NCBI RefSeq assembly: GCF_022288825.1
Contig: NZ_JAKOOW010000001.1
Location: forward strand, 73,269-137,268
Source of the DNA: Kingella pumchi
GTDB lineage: Bacteria; Pseudomonadota; Gammaproteobacteria; Burkholderiales; Neisseriaceae
Length of the DNA: 64,000 bases
Direction of reading: 5' to 3'
In this document: piece by piece, positions 16,817 through 25,252 of the stretch
Layout of the letters: each line of letters begins with the position of its first letter
Position numbering within the stretch: the stretch's first letter is position 1
The notes under the pieces: generated by a model
Database searches by the model: none
What the model saw: the letters and a program-made list of their open reading frames with translations, nothing else
What the model was told of the DNA's origin: nothing
Position numbers and translations under genes: made by a program

Positions 16817-17104
16817 TCAGCCGGCGCCGCCCTGCCCTTTTTGCGCCACGCGGCGGCGGCGGGCTTCTTTGGGGTCGGCTTTGAGCGGGCGGTAGAGTTC
16901 GACGCGGTCGCCGTTTTGCAGCACGGTATCGTCTTTAACCTGGCGGCCGAAAATGCCCAGTGGTGCGTTCAGGTCGGCATCGGGGAAATCGGCGGCCAGC
17001 GGGCTCAGGCGTACCGCTTCGCGGGCGGTGCAGCCGTCGGCGAGATTCAGGCGGTACAGCACTTGGGCATCGGCGGTGCCGTAGGCCACTTCGATTTCAG
17101 GCAT
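16817..17104 (-). CDS. rnfH: RnfH family ubiquitin-like protein
   Basis: A 95-residue beta-grasp protein (UPF0125/RnfH): MPEIEVAYGTADAQVLYRLN at the start, and the C-terminal LQNGDRVELYRPLKADPKEARRRR typical of the family. Its exact role is unknown; homologues often pair with ratA. The ATG at 17104 is inside the last codons of ratA (8-bp overlap), giving translational coupling. A longer in-frame reading to 17161 overlaps ratA further and is unlikely. A DUS cluster follows at 16757-16802. Confidence 0.88.
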   Translation of the reverse strand: MPEIEVAYGTADAQVLYRLNLADGCTAREAVRLSPLAADFPDADLNAPLGIFGRQVKDDTVLQNGDRVELYRPLKADPKEARRRRVAQKGQGGAG

Positions 17105-17531
17105 AGCGGCGGTCGGCTTCCTGCACAAAGGCTTCGACCAGGCGGTTGCACACGCCGCCAAATACCGGACTGATCAGCCGGCTGAGCAGGCCGACCAGCT
17201 CGTATTGCAGCCTGAAATCGACTTTGCAGCGCCCGTCTTCCAGCGGCGTGAACTGCCAGATGCCGTGCAGGCTGCGGAAAGGGCCTTCCAGCAGCTCCAT
17301 GCGGATTTCGCGCCCCGGCACGTTGGTGTTGCGGGTGGCGAAAGACTGGCGCATGCCCATGTAATCCATATGCAGGCGTGCGCGCAACTCGTTGCCCTGG
17401 CGCGACAGCACTTCGGTGCGGCCGTACCACGGCAAAAAGCGCGGGTAGTCTTCCACCTTGTCCACCAGCTCGAACATCTGCTCGGCGCTGTGGTTGGCGT
17501 AAACGGTTTTACTGATGGTATTGACTGCCAT
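17097..17531 (-). CDS. ratA: RatA-like START/SRPBCC protein (CoQ10-binding type)
   Basis: A 144-residue START/polyketide-cyclase fold protein. The N-terminus VNTISKTVYANHSAEQMFELVDKVEDYPRFLPWYG is the family signature, and RLISPVFGGVCNRLVEAFVQEADRRY closes it. In E. coli the homologue was reported as RatA, a toxin blocking 70S assembly; the wider family (Coq10) binds ubiquinone, and the latter may be the ancestral role. It is followed by the overlapping rnfH, a widely conserved pair, usually near smpB. Here smpB is not adjacent; marC lies upstream. Confidence 0.88.
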   Translation of the reverse strand: MAVNTISKTVYANHSAEQMFELVDKVEDYPRFLPWYGRTEVLSRQGNELRARLHMDYMGMRQSFATRNTNVPGREIRMELLEGPFRSLHGIWQFTPLEDGRCKVDFRLQYELVGLLSRLISPVFGGVCNRLVEAFVQEADRRYA

Positions 17532-17570
17532 AATTCGTTCAAATGGTTTTCAGGCAGCCTGAAACGATTT

Positions 17571-18239
17571 TCAGGCTGCCAGTTGCGGAAACAGGCTTCT
17601 TAGGCCGGCGACGATAATCTCCACCGCCACCGCCGCCAGCAGAATGCCCATAATGCGGTTGAGCACCGCCAGGCCGGTATCGCCCAACAGGCCGCTGATG
17701 CGGTCGGCCGCCAGCAGGCTGAGATAGGAAATCAGCGACACCACCGCGCCGGCGGCGGTAATCAGCAGCAGGCCGGTATAGCTGCTGACCGACGAAGCGT
17801 AAATCACTACCGTGGAAATACCGCCGGGCCCCATAATCATCGGAATCGCCAGCGGCACCACGGCGATGGTGCCGAGCACCGGCCGGATTTCGCGTTTTTC
17901 CACCGGCATGCCGCTGCCGTCGTCGGGCGTGGTCAGATCGGGTTTGGCGTGGTTGTCGCCCTTGCTCATCATCGACATCGCAATCAGAAACACCAAAATC
18001 CCGCCGCCGACGCGGAAAGAACCGGTGCTGATGCCCAGCACTTTGAGCAGCAGGTTGCCGCTGAAGGTAAAAATCACGATGGTAACGAACACGCTGGCGG
18101 CGGTCATTTGGGCGACGCGGCGGCGCTCGCGGCGGCTGCAGGTGTGGGTCAGCTCCAAAAACAGCGGCAGCGCGCTCAAGGGATTGATCAGCACCAGAAA
18201 GGCCAGCACGATTTGGACGATTTGCGATTCCACGCTCAT
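17571..18239 (-). CDS. MarC family inner-membrane protein
   Basis: A 222-residue polytopic protein with six predicted membrane segments: about 8-30, 45-65, 70-90, 120-140, 150-175 and 195-215. Family hallmarks are the opening FLVLINPLSALPLFLELT and the central VPLAIPMIMGPGGISTVVIY. MarC/UPF0056 proteins are of unknown function; the original link to multiple antibiotic resistance was not upheld. It starts at the ATG at 18239, and a DUS pair separates it from ratA, so it is probably a single-gene unit. Confidence 0.9.
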   Translation of the reverse strand: MSVESQIVQIVLAFLVLINPLSALPLFLELTHTCSRRERRRVAQMTAASVFVTIVIFTFSGNLLLKVLGISTGSFRVGGGILVFLIAMSMMSKGDNHAKPDLTTPDDGSGMPVEKREIRPVLGTIAVVPLAIPMIMGPGGISTVVIYASSVSSYTGLLLITAAGAVVSLISYLSLLAADRISGLLGDTGLAVLNRIMGILLAAVAVEIIVAGLRSLFPQLAA

Positions 18240-18337
18240 TTTGCTCTCCCCGTCTCACAAAACAGGCAGCCTGAAAAACGCACCGGCCGGGTTTCAGGGT
18301 TTTCAGGCTGCTTCAGACATTTCCCGCTGCAGGGCGC

Positions 18338-18829
18338 TTATTCGCCGGCGGCCGGCAGCGCCATCTGCAGCACGGTTTCGGTTTGGCGGCGGCGGAAGGC
18401 ATCGAGCTTTTGCGCCAGCGCTTCATCGTCTGCGGCCAGCAGCGACACCGCAAACAACGCGGCATTGGCGGCGCCGGCTTCGCCGATGGCAAACGTCGCC
18501 ACCGGTACGCCTTTGGGCATCTGCACGATGGACAGCAGCGAATCTTCGCCGCGCAGGTATTTACTCGGCACCGGCACACCGAGTACCGGCAGCGGCGTTT
18601 GGCTCGCCAGCATGCCCGGCAGGTGGGCGGCACCGCCGGCACCGGCGATAACCGCGCGCAGGCCGCGTTCTTTGGCGGTTTTGGCGTATTCAAACATCAG
18701 ATCCGGCGTGCGGTGCGCCGACACCACCCGCGCTTCGTAGTCCACGCCGAAATCCTGCAGGATGTTGGCGGCGTACTGCATAACGGGCCAGTCGCTGTTG
18801 CTGCCCATCACAATCCCGATTTTGGCCAT
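18338..18829 (-). CDS. purE: N5-carboxyaminoimidazole ribonucleotide mutase
   Basis: PurE moves the carboxyl group of N5-CAIR to form CAIR in purine synthesis. The 163-residue class I enzyme shows GIVMGSNSDWPVM (about 5-17, phosphate loop) and RVVSAHRTPD (about 35-44, with the catalytic His). The second loop reads AVIAGAGGAAHLPGMLASQT. Length matches E. coli PurE (169). purK is not next to it. ybaB lies 15 bp upstream on the same strand, so the two may be co-transcribed. Confidence 0.96.
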   Translation of the reverse strand: MAKIGIVMGSNSDWPVMQYAANILQDFGVDYEARVVSAHRTPDLMFEYAKTAKERGLRAVIAGAGGAAHLPGMLASQTPLPVLGVPVPSKYLRGEDSLLSIVQMPKGVPVATFAIGEAGAANAALFAVSLLAADDEALAQKLDAFRRRQTETVLQMALPAAGE

Positions 18830-18844
18830 AAGGGCGCTCCTGCC

Positions 18845-19180
18845 TTATTTGAAAAAGTCGCCCATGCCCGGCGGCAGGCCCTGGGTGAATTTCGACATTT
18901 TGTCCGAAGTGGTTTGCGCCACTTTGGCGCCGGCATCGGCAAAGGCGGCCAGAAGCAGATCTTCCAGCAGTTCTTTGTCGTCGGCCGCCTGCTCGATCAG
19001 CTCGCTGCTGATGTCGAGTTTGCGCACCTGATGGCCGCAGGTCATCACCACTTTGACCAAACCGTTGCCGGCCTGGCCTTCGACTTCGGTTTCGGCCAGT
19101 TCTGCCTGCGCCTTTTTCATATTTTCCTGCATTTTCTGCGCCTGCTGCATCAGGCCGCCGAGTCCGGCTTTTCCAAACAT
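18845..19180 (-). CDS. YbaB/EbfC nucleoid-associated protein
   Basis: A 111-residue DNA-binding protein of the YbaB/EbfC family, thought to bind DNA as a homodimer with tweezer-like ends. It has the typical Met/Gln-rich start MFGKAGLGGLMQQAQKMQEN, then VKVVMTCGHQVRKLDISSEL, and ends GLPPGMGDFFK. I chose the ATG at 19180; the longer open frame reaching 19423 runs through DUS-rich intergenic DNA. It is normally coupled to dnaX-recR, but here it pairs with purE. A TATACT -10-like sequence lies at 19265-19260. Confidence 0.92.
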   Translation of the reverse strand: MFGKAGLGGLMQQAQKMQENMKKAQAELAETEVEGQAGNGLVKVVMTCGHQVRKLDISSELIEQAADDKELLEDLLLAAFADAGAKVAQTTSDKMSKFTQGLPPGMGDFFK

Positions 19181-19425
19181 GTTTCGCTCCGTATTGCGTT
19201 GGTTTCGGGCGCCGCGCCTTTTCAGGCTGCCGATAGGGCGCGGCGCGGCAAAGGGCGCAAGTATAGCAAAAATCGCGCCGCCTATCGCAGCGGTACACGG
19301 CGGCGTTTGCCGCACCCGGGCAGCCTGAAAAAGTTTCAGGCTGCTTGGGTGCGTTCTCGATGCTGCGGTGCCGTTGCCGGGAAGAAAGAAAAAAAGCGCA
19401 CCTAGAACAAGCCGGCCGCGCACTA

Positions 19426-19431
19426 TATAAT
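19426..19431 (+). promoter_or_regulatory. -10 element of the GNAT gene promoter
   Basis: TATAAT followed by CGCCC, 33 bases before the acetyltransferase ATG. Confidence 0.45.
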
Positions 19432-19464
19432 CGCCCGCTTTTGTGCCACCGTGTTCTGCCCGCC

Positions 19465-19971
19465 ATGAAGCGACTGATTACCCGTCTGCGCCCCGCCTGC
19501 ACCGCCGACAGCGACGATATCTACAACGTCCACCGCTACGCCGTGCGCTATACCTGCCTGGAAAGCTACGATCGCGAAATCCTGGATGCCTGGCTGGCGC
19601 TGCTCTCGCCCGCGCACTATCCGGCGGCCATCCGCTCATCCAGTAAAGCGGTGTGGGTGATCGAGCTGCACGAGCGTATCCACGGCTTTTTCCAGCTCGA
19701 TCTTGCCCAAGCCCAGCTCGATGCGCTGTATGTGCTGCCCTTCGTCCACCGCCGCGGGCTCGGCACCGCGCTGCTGCAGCGCGCCGAAGCGCTTGCCGCC
19801 GAAGCCGGACTGGGCATGCTCAGCCTGTATGCGTCCAATAATTCCGTTCCTTTTTACCTGCTCAACGGCTACCGCGCGCTCGGCGATGCCGCCATGCCGC
19901 TCAACCGCCGTATCAGCGCCCGCTGCCAGCTGATGCGCAAGCATTTGTGCGCCGGCTTTGCCGAAGGGTGA
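19465..19971 (+). CDS. GNAT family N-acetyltransferase
   Basis: A 168-residue GNAT protein of unknown substrate. Acetyl-CoA binding is indicated by LDALYVLPFVHRRGLGTALLQRAEALA (about 85-111), which contains the motif-A R-R-G-L-G-T turn; SLYASNNSVPFYLLNGYRALGD follows as motif B. Start at the ATG at 19465, with a -10 just ahead; the frame is open to 19345 through DUS repeats. It stands alone between divergent ybaB and a DUS-terminator block, so context gives no hint of the substrate. Confidence 0.82.
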   Translation: MKRLITRLRPACTADSDDIYNVHRYAVRYTCLESYDREILDAWLALLSPAHYPAAIRSSSKAVWVIELHERIHGFFQLDLAQAQLDALYVLPFVHRRGLGTALLQRAEALAAEAGLGMLSLYASNNSVPFYLLNGYRALGDAAMPLNRRISARCQLMRKHLCAGFAEG

Positions 19972-20021
19972 TGCGTCTGCATTCCGCATCTCCAAACAAT
20001 CCAACCCGCTGCCTGAAAGCA

Positions 20022-20133
20022 GCCTGAAAACCCCGACAAGGGCTTTCAGGCTGCTTTGGTTTGGGCGGCAGGCAAACATCATCAATCCGTAATCCAATAA
20101 AAAGGCAGCCTGAAAAGTTTTCAGGCTGCCTTT
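20022..20133. terminator. double DUS hairpin between convergent genes
   Basis: Two inverted DUS pairs in a row: AAAGCAGCCTGAAAACC / GGGCTTTCAGGCTGCTTT near 20022-20056, and AAAGGCAGCCTGAAAA / TTTTCAGGCTGCCTTT at 20101-20133. They separate the GNAT gene from the convergent TonB receptor gene. Confidence 0.55.
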
Positions 20134-20169
20134 GGGCTGTGTTGTTCCGTAAAACGGTTTTCAGGCTGC

Positions 20170-22773
20170 CTACCAGCGGTAGGCGGCGCCGAGCCAGAAC
20201 TGGCGGCCGGTTTCATAGCCCGACGGGCTTTGTCTGGCGGTGCCGGCAACAAAATTGCTGCCGCTGTTGGCGCTGCTGACTTTTTTGTCAAACACATTGA
20301 GCACATCGAGACTCAGCTCGAGACGGCTGCGCTTGATCGGAATGTCCCATTGCAGCTTCCAATCGAGCATCAGCGCCTGCCGGTATTCGTTCAGGCGGTA
20401 GTCGTAAACCGCGCCGTCCCAGTCGCCGCAGGCTTGGGGCTGGCTGGAGAGACGGCATTGGGAAACGCTGTAGCGCTGGTAGTTTTTAAAGCCGGGGCGG
20501 TAGCTGAAAATATGCGTCCATTTGAAATGCCATTTGGGGATGTCGGTTTTCAATTCGAGAAAGGCCGTCCACGGGGTGTTGAAATTAAAGGGCGGCATTT
20601 CGGCGATTGACTCGTAGCGCTTGCCTTCGAGCAGGTAGTAGGGCGTGCGGTTGTTGGTCAGATCGGCCACCTGCGCTTCTTCGTAATTGCCGTTGTAGTC
20701 GGTGCGGTAGCGGTGGTAGCGGGCGCCGGCGCGGTAGCCTATCCGCAGCATGCCCAGGCGCAGGGGATTTTCGTTGTGGATGTCGAAGCTGTAGAGATTG
20801 GAATTGCCGCTGCCGCCGTTGACCACAGTGTGGCTGCCGTCGGCATGGCGCTCGGGGGTGAACTGGTCACGGCTTTTGCGGTGCGTCCAATGGAAGGTCA
20901 GCATCTGGCCGGCAAAACGGCGGCGCAGGCCGAGATTGGCTTCGTCGCTGTAGGGGGTGTCGAGCGAGCCGGGCTTCCAGCTTTGGCTGTTGTTCATGTA
21001 TTTGTCGAAGGTCCAGCCCGATTCGCCGTTTTTGGGGTCGTTGATGCGCTGGTAGGCTTCGTTTTTCGGGATGCCGGCGCGCAATTCGTAGGCCAGGATG
21101 TTGCCGCCGTAATAGCGGTTCAGGCCGCCGAAGAGATACAGGCGTTTGTTGCCGAGAGCGTCGTAATCGAAGGCCAGCCGCGGGGCGATATTGAGATTTT
21201 TCAGCACGCTGTCGTAGCCGATATTCAGGCCGGCATCCAGGGTCAGCCGTTTCCAGTCGATGCTGTCGCTCAGATAGAGCGTGTAGCTGTCGGCGCGGGC
21301 TTTGCTGCTGAAAGCGGGGAAATAGCTCATGTGGGTCTGGTACTGCTCGCCGGGGATGCAGTCGCGGCAGTTGGGGCTGACGTTGGTGATGTTGGCGGGA
21401 TAGCCGTTGCGCGCGGTGTTGAAGTAGGCGTACATATAGCGCGAAGCCTGCGGCCGCTCGGAACGGACGCGGGCGATGTCGATGTTCCAGCCGAAGGAAA
21501 TACGGTGCCGCGAAGCGCCCCAATTAAGATTGCGCAGGCGGTAGTCCTGCTTCAGCGTCCAGGTGGAATTGGCAGACTGCAAAGTACCGAAGCCGCCCTG
21601 ATAGGCGCGGGCGCAGCCGCGGCGGTCGGTTTGCGAGCACCAGTCGAGCGAAGAGCCGGGCACATAGGCGCTGCCGAGCCACTGGTAGGAATCGGCGCCA
21701 AAATCGTAGCCGATGCGGTTGCGGCTGCGGGTGTAGGCCAGCACCGATTCGATGTCCGCCCACGAAGTTTCCAGCTTGGAGCCGAGCTTGAAGCGCCAGC
21801 CGCCGCCGGAAGAAACATAGCGGCCGTCCTTGGTGTTGTTGCGGTAGAACACGCTCTCGTGCGGCGAATACATCAGCGTGGCGCTCAGTGCGTGTTTTTC
21901 GTGCGGACGGTACAAACCTTTCACCATCCAGGTTTCGGCGCTGCGCCGGCCGTTCTGCCAGCGCTCGAGATAGCGGTGGTATTTGGGAATTTTCGACTCC
22001 TTGCGGCTGTAGGCCAGCAGCACCGCGCCGCGGCCGCCCAGCGGCTGGTTGAGCGACAGGTTGTAGGAATGCTTGACGAATTTGGGCTGCATATCGTTGC
22101 CCGCGTCGGCCGATTCAAACTCTTCTTCGCTCTGGTCGCCGCTTAAGTGAAAGTGCATCCATGACGAGCGCGTGGTGCGCCAGCTTACCGAGCCGCCGGC
22201 TTTTTTGATGTCGGGGTCTTTCAATTCGGCATCGATCACACCGCCAGTGAAACGACTGTATTTTGCCGGCGCGTTGGCGTCGTACACCGTCAGTTTTTTC
22301 AGCAGCGAAGTATCGACCTGAAACATCTCCGGCGCGCCCGGGGCGATATACAGCGTGGTCGGCGCGGTATCGAAGTCTTTTTCCGGCGTGCGGAAACCGC
22401 CGTTGCTGTAGCCCGGGTTCATAATGTCGTTGTTCGACAGCCCGTCGAGCACCAGCGCGTTGTTGTAATACGGCTCGCCGTGGAAACTCACCGGCTCGGG
22501 CGCGATTTCGCCGGCGCGCGTCGCCTGACGGGCGGCACCGGAAAACTGTGCCGCGCCGTGGTTGAGCAAGAGATCGCTGATGGTGCCGTTGCGCAGCGGC
22601 CGGCGTTCGATTTCGTCGGCCTTCACGATATAGGCACCCAGCCGCATGCTGCGGCCTTCTACGCGGATTTCCTGCAGCGTCGTCGCCTTGTCTTTTTCGC
22701 TCTCGGCATCGTCCGCCGCCCACAGCTGCTGCCCGGCCAGCATCAGCATCGCCGCCATTATTTTCAGTTTCAT
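20170..22773 (-). CDS. TonB-dependent outer-membrane receptor
   Basis: An 867-residue outer-membrane transporter for a scarce nutrient. Signal peptide MKLKIMAAMLMLAGQQLWAA, then the TonB-box region TTLQEIRVEGR, a plug domain (about 50-170; VSFHGEPYYNNALVLDGLSNND, TGGVIDAEL) and a 22-strand barrel. It ends in LGAAYRW: a C-terminal Trp instead of the usual Phe. The plug lacks the strict I-R-G motif of siderophore receptors. Cysteine pairs (DWCSQTDRRGCA, CRDCIPGE, CRLSSQPQAC) in extracellular loops suggest disulfide-braced loops. Substrate unknown. A weak Fur-like sequence overlaps the promoter, which would fit iron control. Confidence 0.87.
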   Translation of the reverse strand: MKLKIMAAMLMLAGQQLWAADDAESEKDKATTLQEIRVEGRSMRLGAYIVKADEIERRPLRNGTISDLLLNHGAAQFSGAARQATRAGEIAPEPVSFHGEPYYNNALVLDGLSNNDIMNPGYSNGGFRTPEKDFDTAPTTLYIAPGAPEMFQVDTSLLKKLTVYDANAPAKYSRFTGGVIDAELKDPDIKKAGGSVSWRTTRSSWMHFHLSGDQSEEEFESADAGNDMQPKFVKHSYNLSLNQPLGGRGAVLLAYSRKESKIPKYHRYLERWQNGRRSAETWMVKGLYRPHEKHALSATLMYSPHESVFYRNNTKDGRYVSSGGGWRFKLGSKLETSWADIESVLAYTRSRNRIGYDFGADSYQWLGSAYVPGSSLDWCSQTDRRGCARAYQGGFGTLQSANSTWTLKQDYRLRNLNWGASRHRISFGWNIDIARVRSERPQASRYMYAYFNTARNGYPANITNVSPNCRDCIPGEQYQTHMSYFPAFSSKARADSYTLYLSDSIDWKRLTLDAGLNIGYDSVLKNLNIAPRLAFDYDALGNKRLYLFGGLNRYYGGNILAYELRAGIPKNEAYQRINDPKNGESGWTFDKYMNNSQSWKPGSLDTPYSDEANLGLRRRFAGQMLTFHWTHRKSRDQFTPERHADGSHTVVNGGSGNSNLYSFDIHNENPLRLGMLRIGYRAGARYHRYRTDYNGNYEEAQVADLTNNRTPYYLLEGKRYESIAEMPPFNFNTPWTAFLELKTDIPKWHFKWTHIFSYRPGFKNYQRYSVSQCRLSSQPQACGDWDGAVYDYRLNEYRQALMLDWKLQWDIPIKRSRLELSLDVLNVFDKKVSSANSGSNFVAGTARQSPSGYETGRQFWLGAAYRW

Positions 22774-23183
22774 CGTTACTTACCTGAATTTACAAAATGC
22801 CGCGATTATAGCGGATTCTGTTTTGACTGATAGTGATTCGTAAAATCTTATCTGAAAAACGCCCTGCCGGCGGCAGATTCTGGCCGTTTTCCCGCCAAAC
22901 CCGTGCTTCAGGCAGCCTGAAAAGTTTTCAGGCTGCCTTTTTCTGCCCCCGCATACCGGCAAAACAGTTTTCAGGCTGCCTATCGCCATTGCTGATGCCC
23001 GCCATCAGCCGCAGCCGGCGCGTTTATCGGTTTTCTTTAAAATCATTGGAATACACCACAAACCCCGCTTTCAGGCTGCCCCTGATGCTGGCTGAAGGCA
23101 GCCTGAAAACCCCGGACGCGATTGACTGCACCCCATACTTTGCTTTACCTTTCCCCACACGATTTAACATTCGCACCCGCGCC
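22774..23183. other. 410-bp intergenic region
   Basis: Contains the TonB receptor promoter, then several DUS (near 22909-22938, 22971-22981, 23070-23080, 23097-23108) and a short AT-rich stretch before the VanX-like gene. No gene is supported. Confidence 0.6.
22805..22847 (-). promoter_or_regulatory. TonB receptor promoter with Fur-like site
   Basis: A perfect TATAAT on the minus strand (22810-22805) lies 32 bases before the start codon. Just upstream, GATAGTGATTCGTAAAATC (22829-22847) matches 12 of 19 positions of the E. coli Fur consensus and would cover the -35. The match is suggestive only. Confidence 0.35.
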
Positions 23184-23891
23184 ATGCCCTACCCCGCCCT
23201 GACCGCCGTCCCCATGCCCGACTGGAACCAACTGGCCGCCGTGCCGGTGGCCGAATGCGGCGCCCCGCTGCTGCCCGTGCCCGAAACCCCGCGCCTGCGC
23301 GTGCGCGCCGCCTATTTTGAAATGGGCATTGCCGGCGCCATGAAGCAGATTTTGCTGCGCGAGCCGGTAATCGAACGGCTGCTGGCGGCGCTGGACGCGC
23401 TGCCCGAATGCTGCGGCATCGAAGTGCTCGACGGCTGGCGGCCGGTATCCGTTCAGGCTGCCCTGCGCGAGCAGTTTCGCGGCGCCATCACCGCGCGCCA
23501 TCCCGAATACGGTGAAGAGCAGATTCAGGCCGCGCTCGACCAGTTCGTCGCCAACCCCTACCGCAAAGACATGTCGCCGCCGCACCTGAGCGGCGGTTCG
23601 GTGGATTTGACGCTGTTCGATACCGCCGGCCGTCAGGCGCTCGACATGGGCACCGCCTTTGACGAACCCAGCCACCTTTCGTACAGCGCCGCGCTGGAAG
23701 CCGAAACCGCCCCCCGCTACACCCAAGCCCGCCACAACCGCCGCCTGCTGGTGCACGCCATGCTCGGTGCCGGTTTCACCAACCTGCCCAGCGAATGGTG
23801 GCATTTCGACTACGGCAACCAAAACTGGGCATTTTTCAGCGGCGCGCCCGAAGCGTTTTTCGGTGCGGCCGAGCATCCGCAGGCAGCCTGA
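23184..23891 (+). CDS. D-Ala-D-Ala dipeptidase (VanX/DdpX family)
   Basis: A 235-residue zinc peptidase that would split D-alanyl-D-alanine. Zinc and catalytic residues are in place: His134 and Asp141 (PPHLSGGSVDLTLFD), Glu204 and His207 (SEWWHFDYGN), and Arg86 in DGWRPVS. No signal peptide is seen, so it is probably cytoplasmic, recycling peptidoglycan dipeptide rather than giving glycopeptide resistance. No vanH or vanA partner is near. The start at 23184 (MPYPALTAV) has no clear ribosome-binding site, and upstream in-frame starts exist. DUS pairs lie on both sides. Confidence 0.85.
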   Translation: MPYPALTAVPMPDWNQLAAVPVAECGAPLLPVPETPRLRVRAAYFEMGIAGAMKQILLREPVIERLLAALDALPECCGIEVLDGWRPVSVQAALREQFRGAITARHPEYGEEQIQAALDQFVANPYRKDMSPPHLSGGSVDLTLFDTAGRQALDMGTAFDEPSHLSYSAALEAETAPRYTQARHNRRLLVHAMLGAGFTNLPSEWWHFDYGNQNWAFFSGAPEAFFGAAEHPQAA

Positions 23892-23966
23892 AAGCCGCCG
23901 GATTCGTTTTCAGGCTGCCTGAAAGCCAAGGCAGCCTGAAAACCAAAAACCAAGAGGAGAAAAACC

Positions 23967-25160
23967 ATGCAAACCACCCTGATTGCCGCCGACAACACCC
24001 TTTTGCTGTGGGCGTTTCTGATGCTGGCCGCGGCGGCGGCGATTGTGATCGAGCAGAATGTGCGCTGGGCGGCGAAGATTCCCGGTGCGGTGATTGCGCT
24101 GCTGATTGCGCTGGCCGCGTCCAATTTCGGGCTGGTGCCTGCCGATGCGCCGGTGTACGACGCGGTGTGGGGCTATGTGGTGCCGCTGGCGGTGCCGCTG
24201 CTCTTGTTCCAGCTCGATTTGCACGCAGTGTTTAAAGAGAGCGGACGGCTGCTGCTGCTGTTTCTGATCAGCTCGGCCGGCACCATGGCGGGCGCGGTGG
24301 CGGGCTTTTTAATGCTGCGCGACTACATTCCCGAGCTGGACAAAATCACCGGCATGATTGCCGCGTCCTACACCGGCGGCGGCGTGAACTTTGCGGCGAT
24401 GGCGGCCAAGCTGCAGCCGAGCGACAGCATGAAAGCCGCCACCATCGTGGCCGACAACCTGATGATGGCCTGCTATTTCGTGATTCTGATTGCGGTGTCG
24501 TCGTCCAAACTGGTGCGCCGCATCTGGCGCAGCGGCAATGAAAACACCGGCAGCAGCGGCGCGGCGGCCTATTGGCGTCCCAAAGAAATTTCGCTGCAGA
24601 ACATCGCCGTGTCGCTCGGTTTGTCGGTGCTGCTGGTGGCGCTGTCCTTCACCCTTTCAGGCTGGCTCAAAGCGCAGCTGGGCGAAGCCGGCAACATCTT
24701 CACCGATATGCTGTTCGGCCTGATTACCGACAAATACCTGCTGCTCACCACCCTGACCTTTATCGCCATCCTGCTGGTGCCGCGCCGCCGCCGCAATGTG
24801 CTCAACGGCAGCCAGGAATTGGGCACTTATGCGATTTATCTGTTTTTCGTCGTCATCGGCATCCCCGCGTCGATTCCGCTGATTATGCAGCAGGCGCCGC
24901 TGTTGTTTGTGTTTACGCTGACCGTGGCGGTGGTCAATCTGGTGATTACCATGGCGGCGGGCAAGCTGTTGCGCTACACCATCGAAGAAATCACCCTGGC
25001 CTGCAACGCCAATATCGGCGGCCCCACCACCGCCGCCGCGCTCGCCATCGGCCAGGGCTGGCGCTCTCTGGTCGGCCCGATTCTGGTGATCGGCACCGTG
25101 GGCTACATTATCGGCAACTACATCGGCTCGCTGGTTTACGCTTTGGTCAGCACAATGTAG
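23967..25160 (+). CDS. DUF819 family membrane permease
   Basis: A 397-residue polytopic inner-membrane protein of the DUF819 (YjcL-like) family. It has about ten to twelve membrane segments and two related halves. Conserved features include ITGMIAASYTGGGVNFAAMA (about 130-150) and NANIGGPTTAAALAIGQGW (about 350-368), pseudo-repeated Gly-rich motifs that probably form the transport site. The fold is related to sodium-coupled carboxylate/glutamate carriers. The substrate is unknown. An AGAGGAG ribosome-binding site precedes the ATG. It faces gltS, another anion carrier, across a DUS terminator. Confidence 0.85.
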   Translation: MQTTLIAADNTLLLWAFLMLAAAAAIVIEQNVRWAAKIPGAVIALLIALAASNFGLVPADAPVYDAVWGYVVPLAVPLLLFQLDLHAVFKESGRLLLLFLISSAGTMAGAVAGFLMLRDYIPELDKITGMIAASYTGGGVNFAAMAAKLQPSDSMKAATIVADNLMMACYFVILIAVSSSKLVRRIWRSGNENTGSSGAAAYWRPKEISLQNIAVSLGLSVLLVALSFTLSGWLKAQLGEAGNIFTDMLFGLITDKYLLLTTLTFIAILLVPRRRRNVLNGSQELGTYAIYLFFVVIGIPASIPLIMQQAPLLFVFTLTVAVVNLVITMAAGKLLRYTIEEITLACNANIGGPTTAAALAIGQGWRSLVGPILVIGTVGYIIGNYIGSLVYALVSTM

Positions 25161-25174
25161 GCAGCCTGAAAGGC

Positions 25175-25220
25175 AAAAAGCAGCCTGAAACGCACAAACG
25201 GCGTTTCAGGCTGCTTTTTT
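25175..25220. terminator. bidirectional DUS-pair terminator
   Basis: A long stem AAAAAGCAGCCTGAAACGC / GCGTTTCAGGCTGCTTTTTT between the convergent permease gene and gltS. Confidence 0.7.
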
Positions 25221-25252
25221 CAGGCTGCCTTTGGTTTTTCAGGCTGCTTGGG

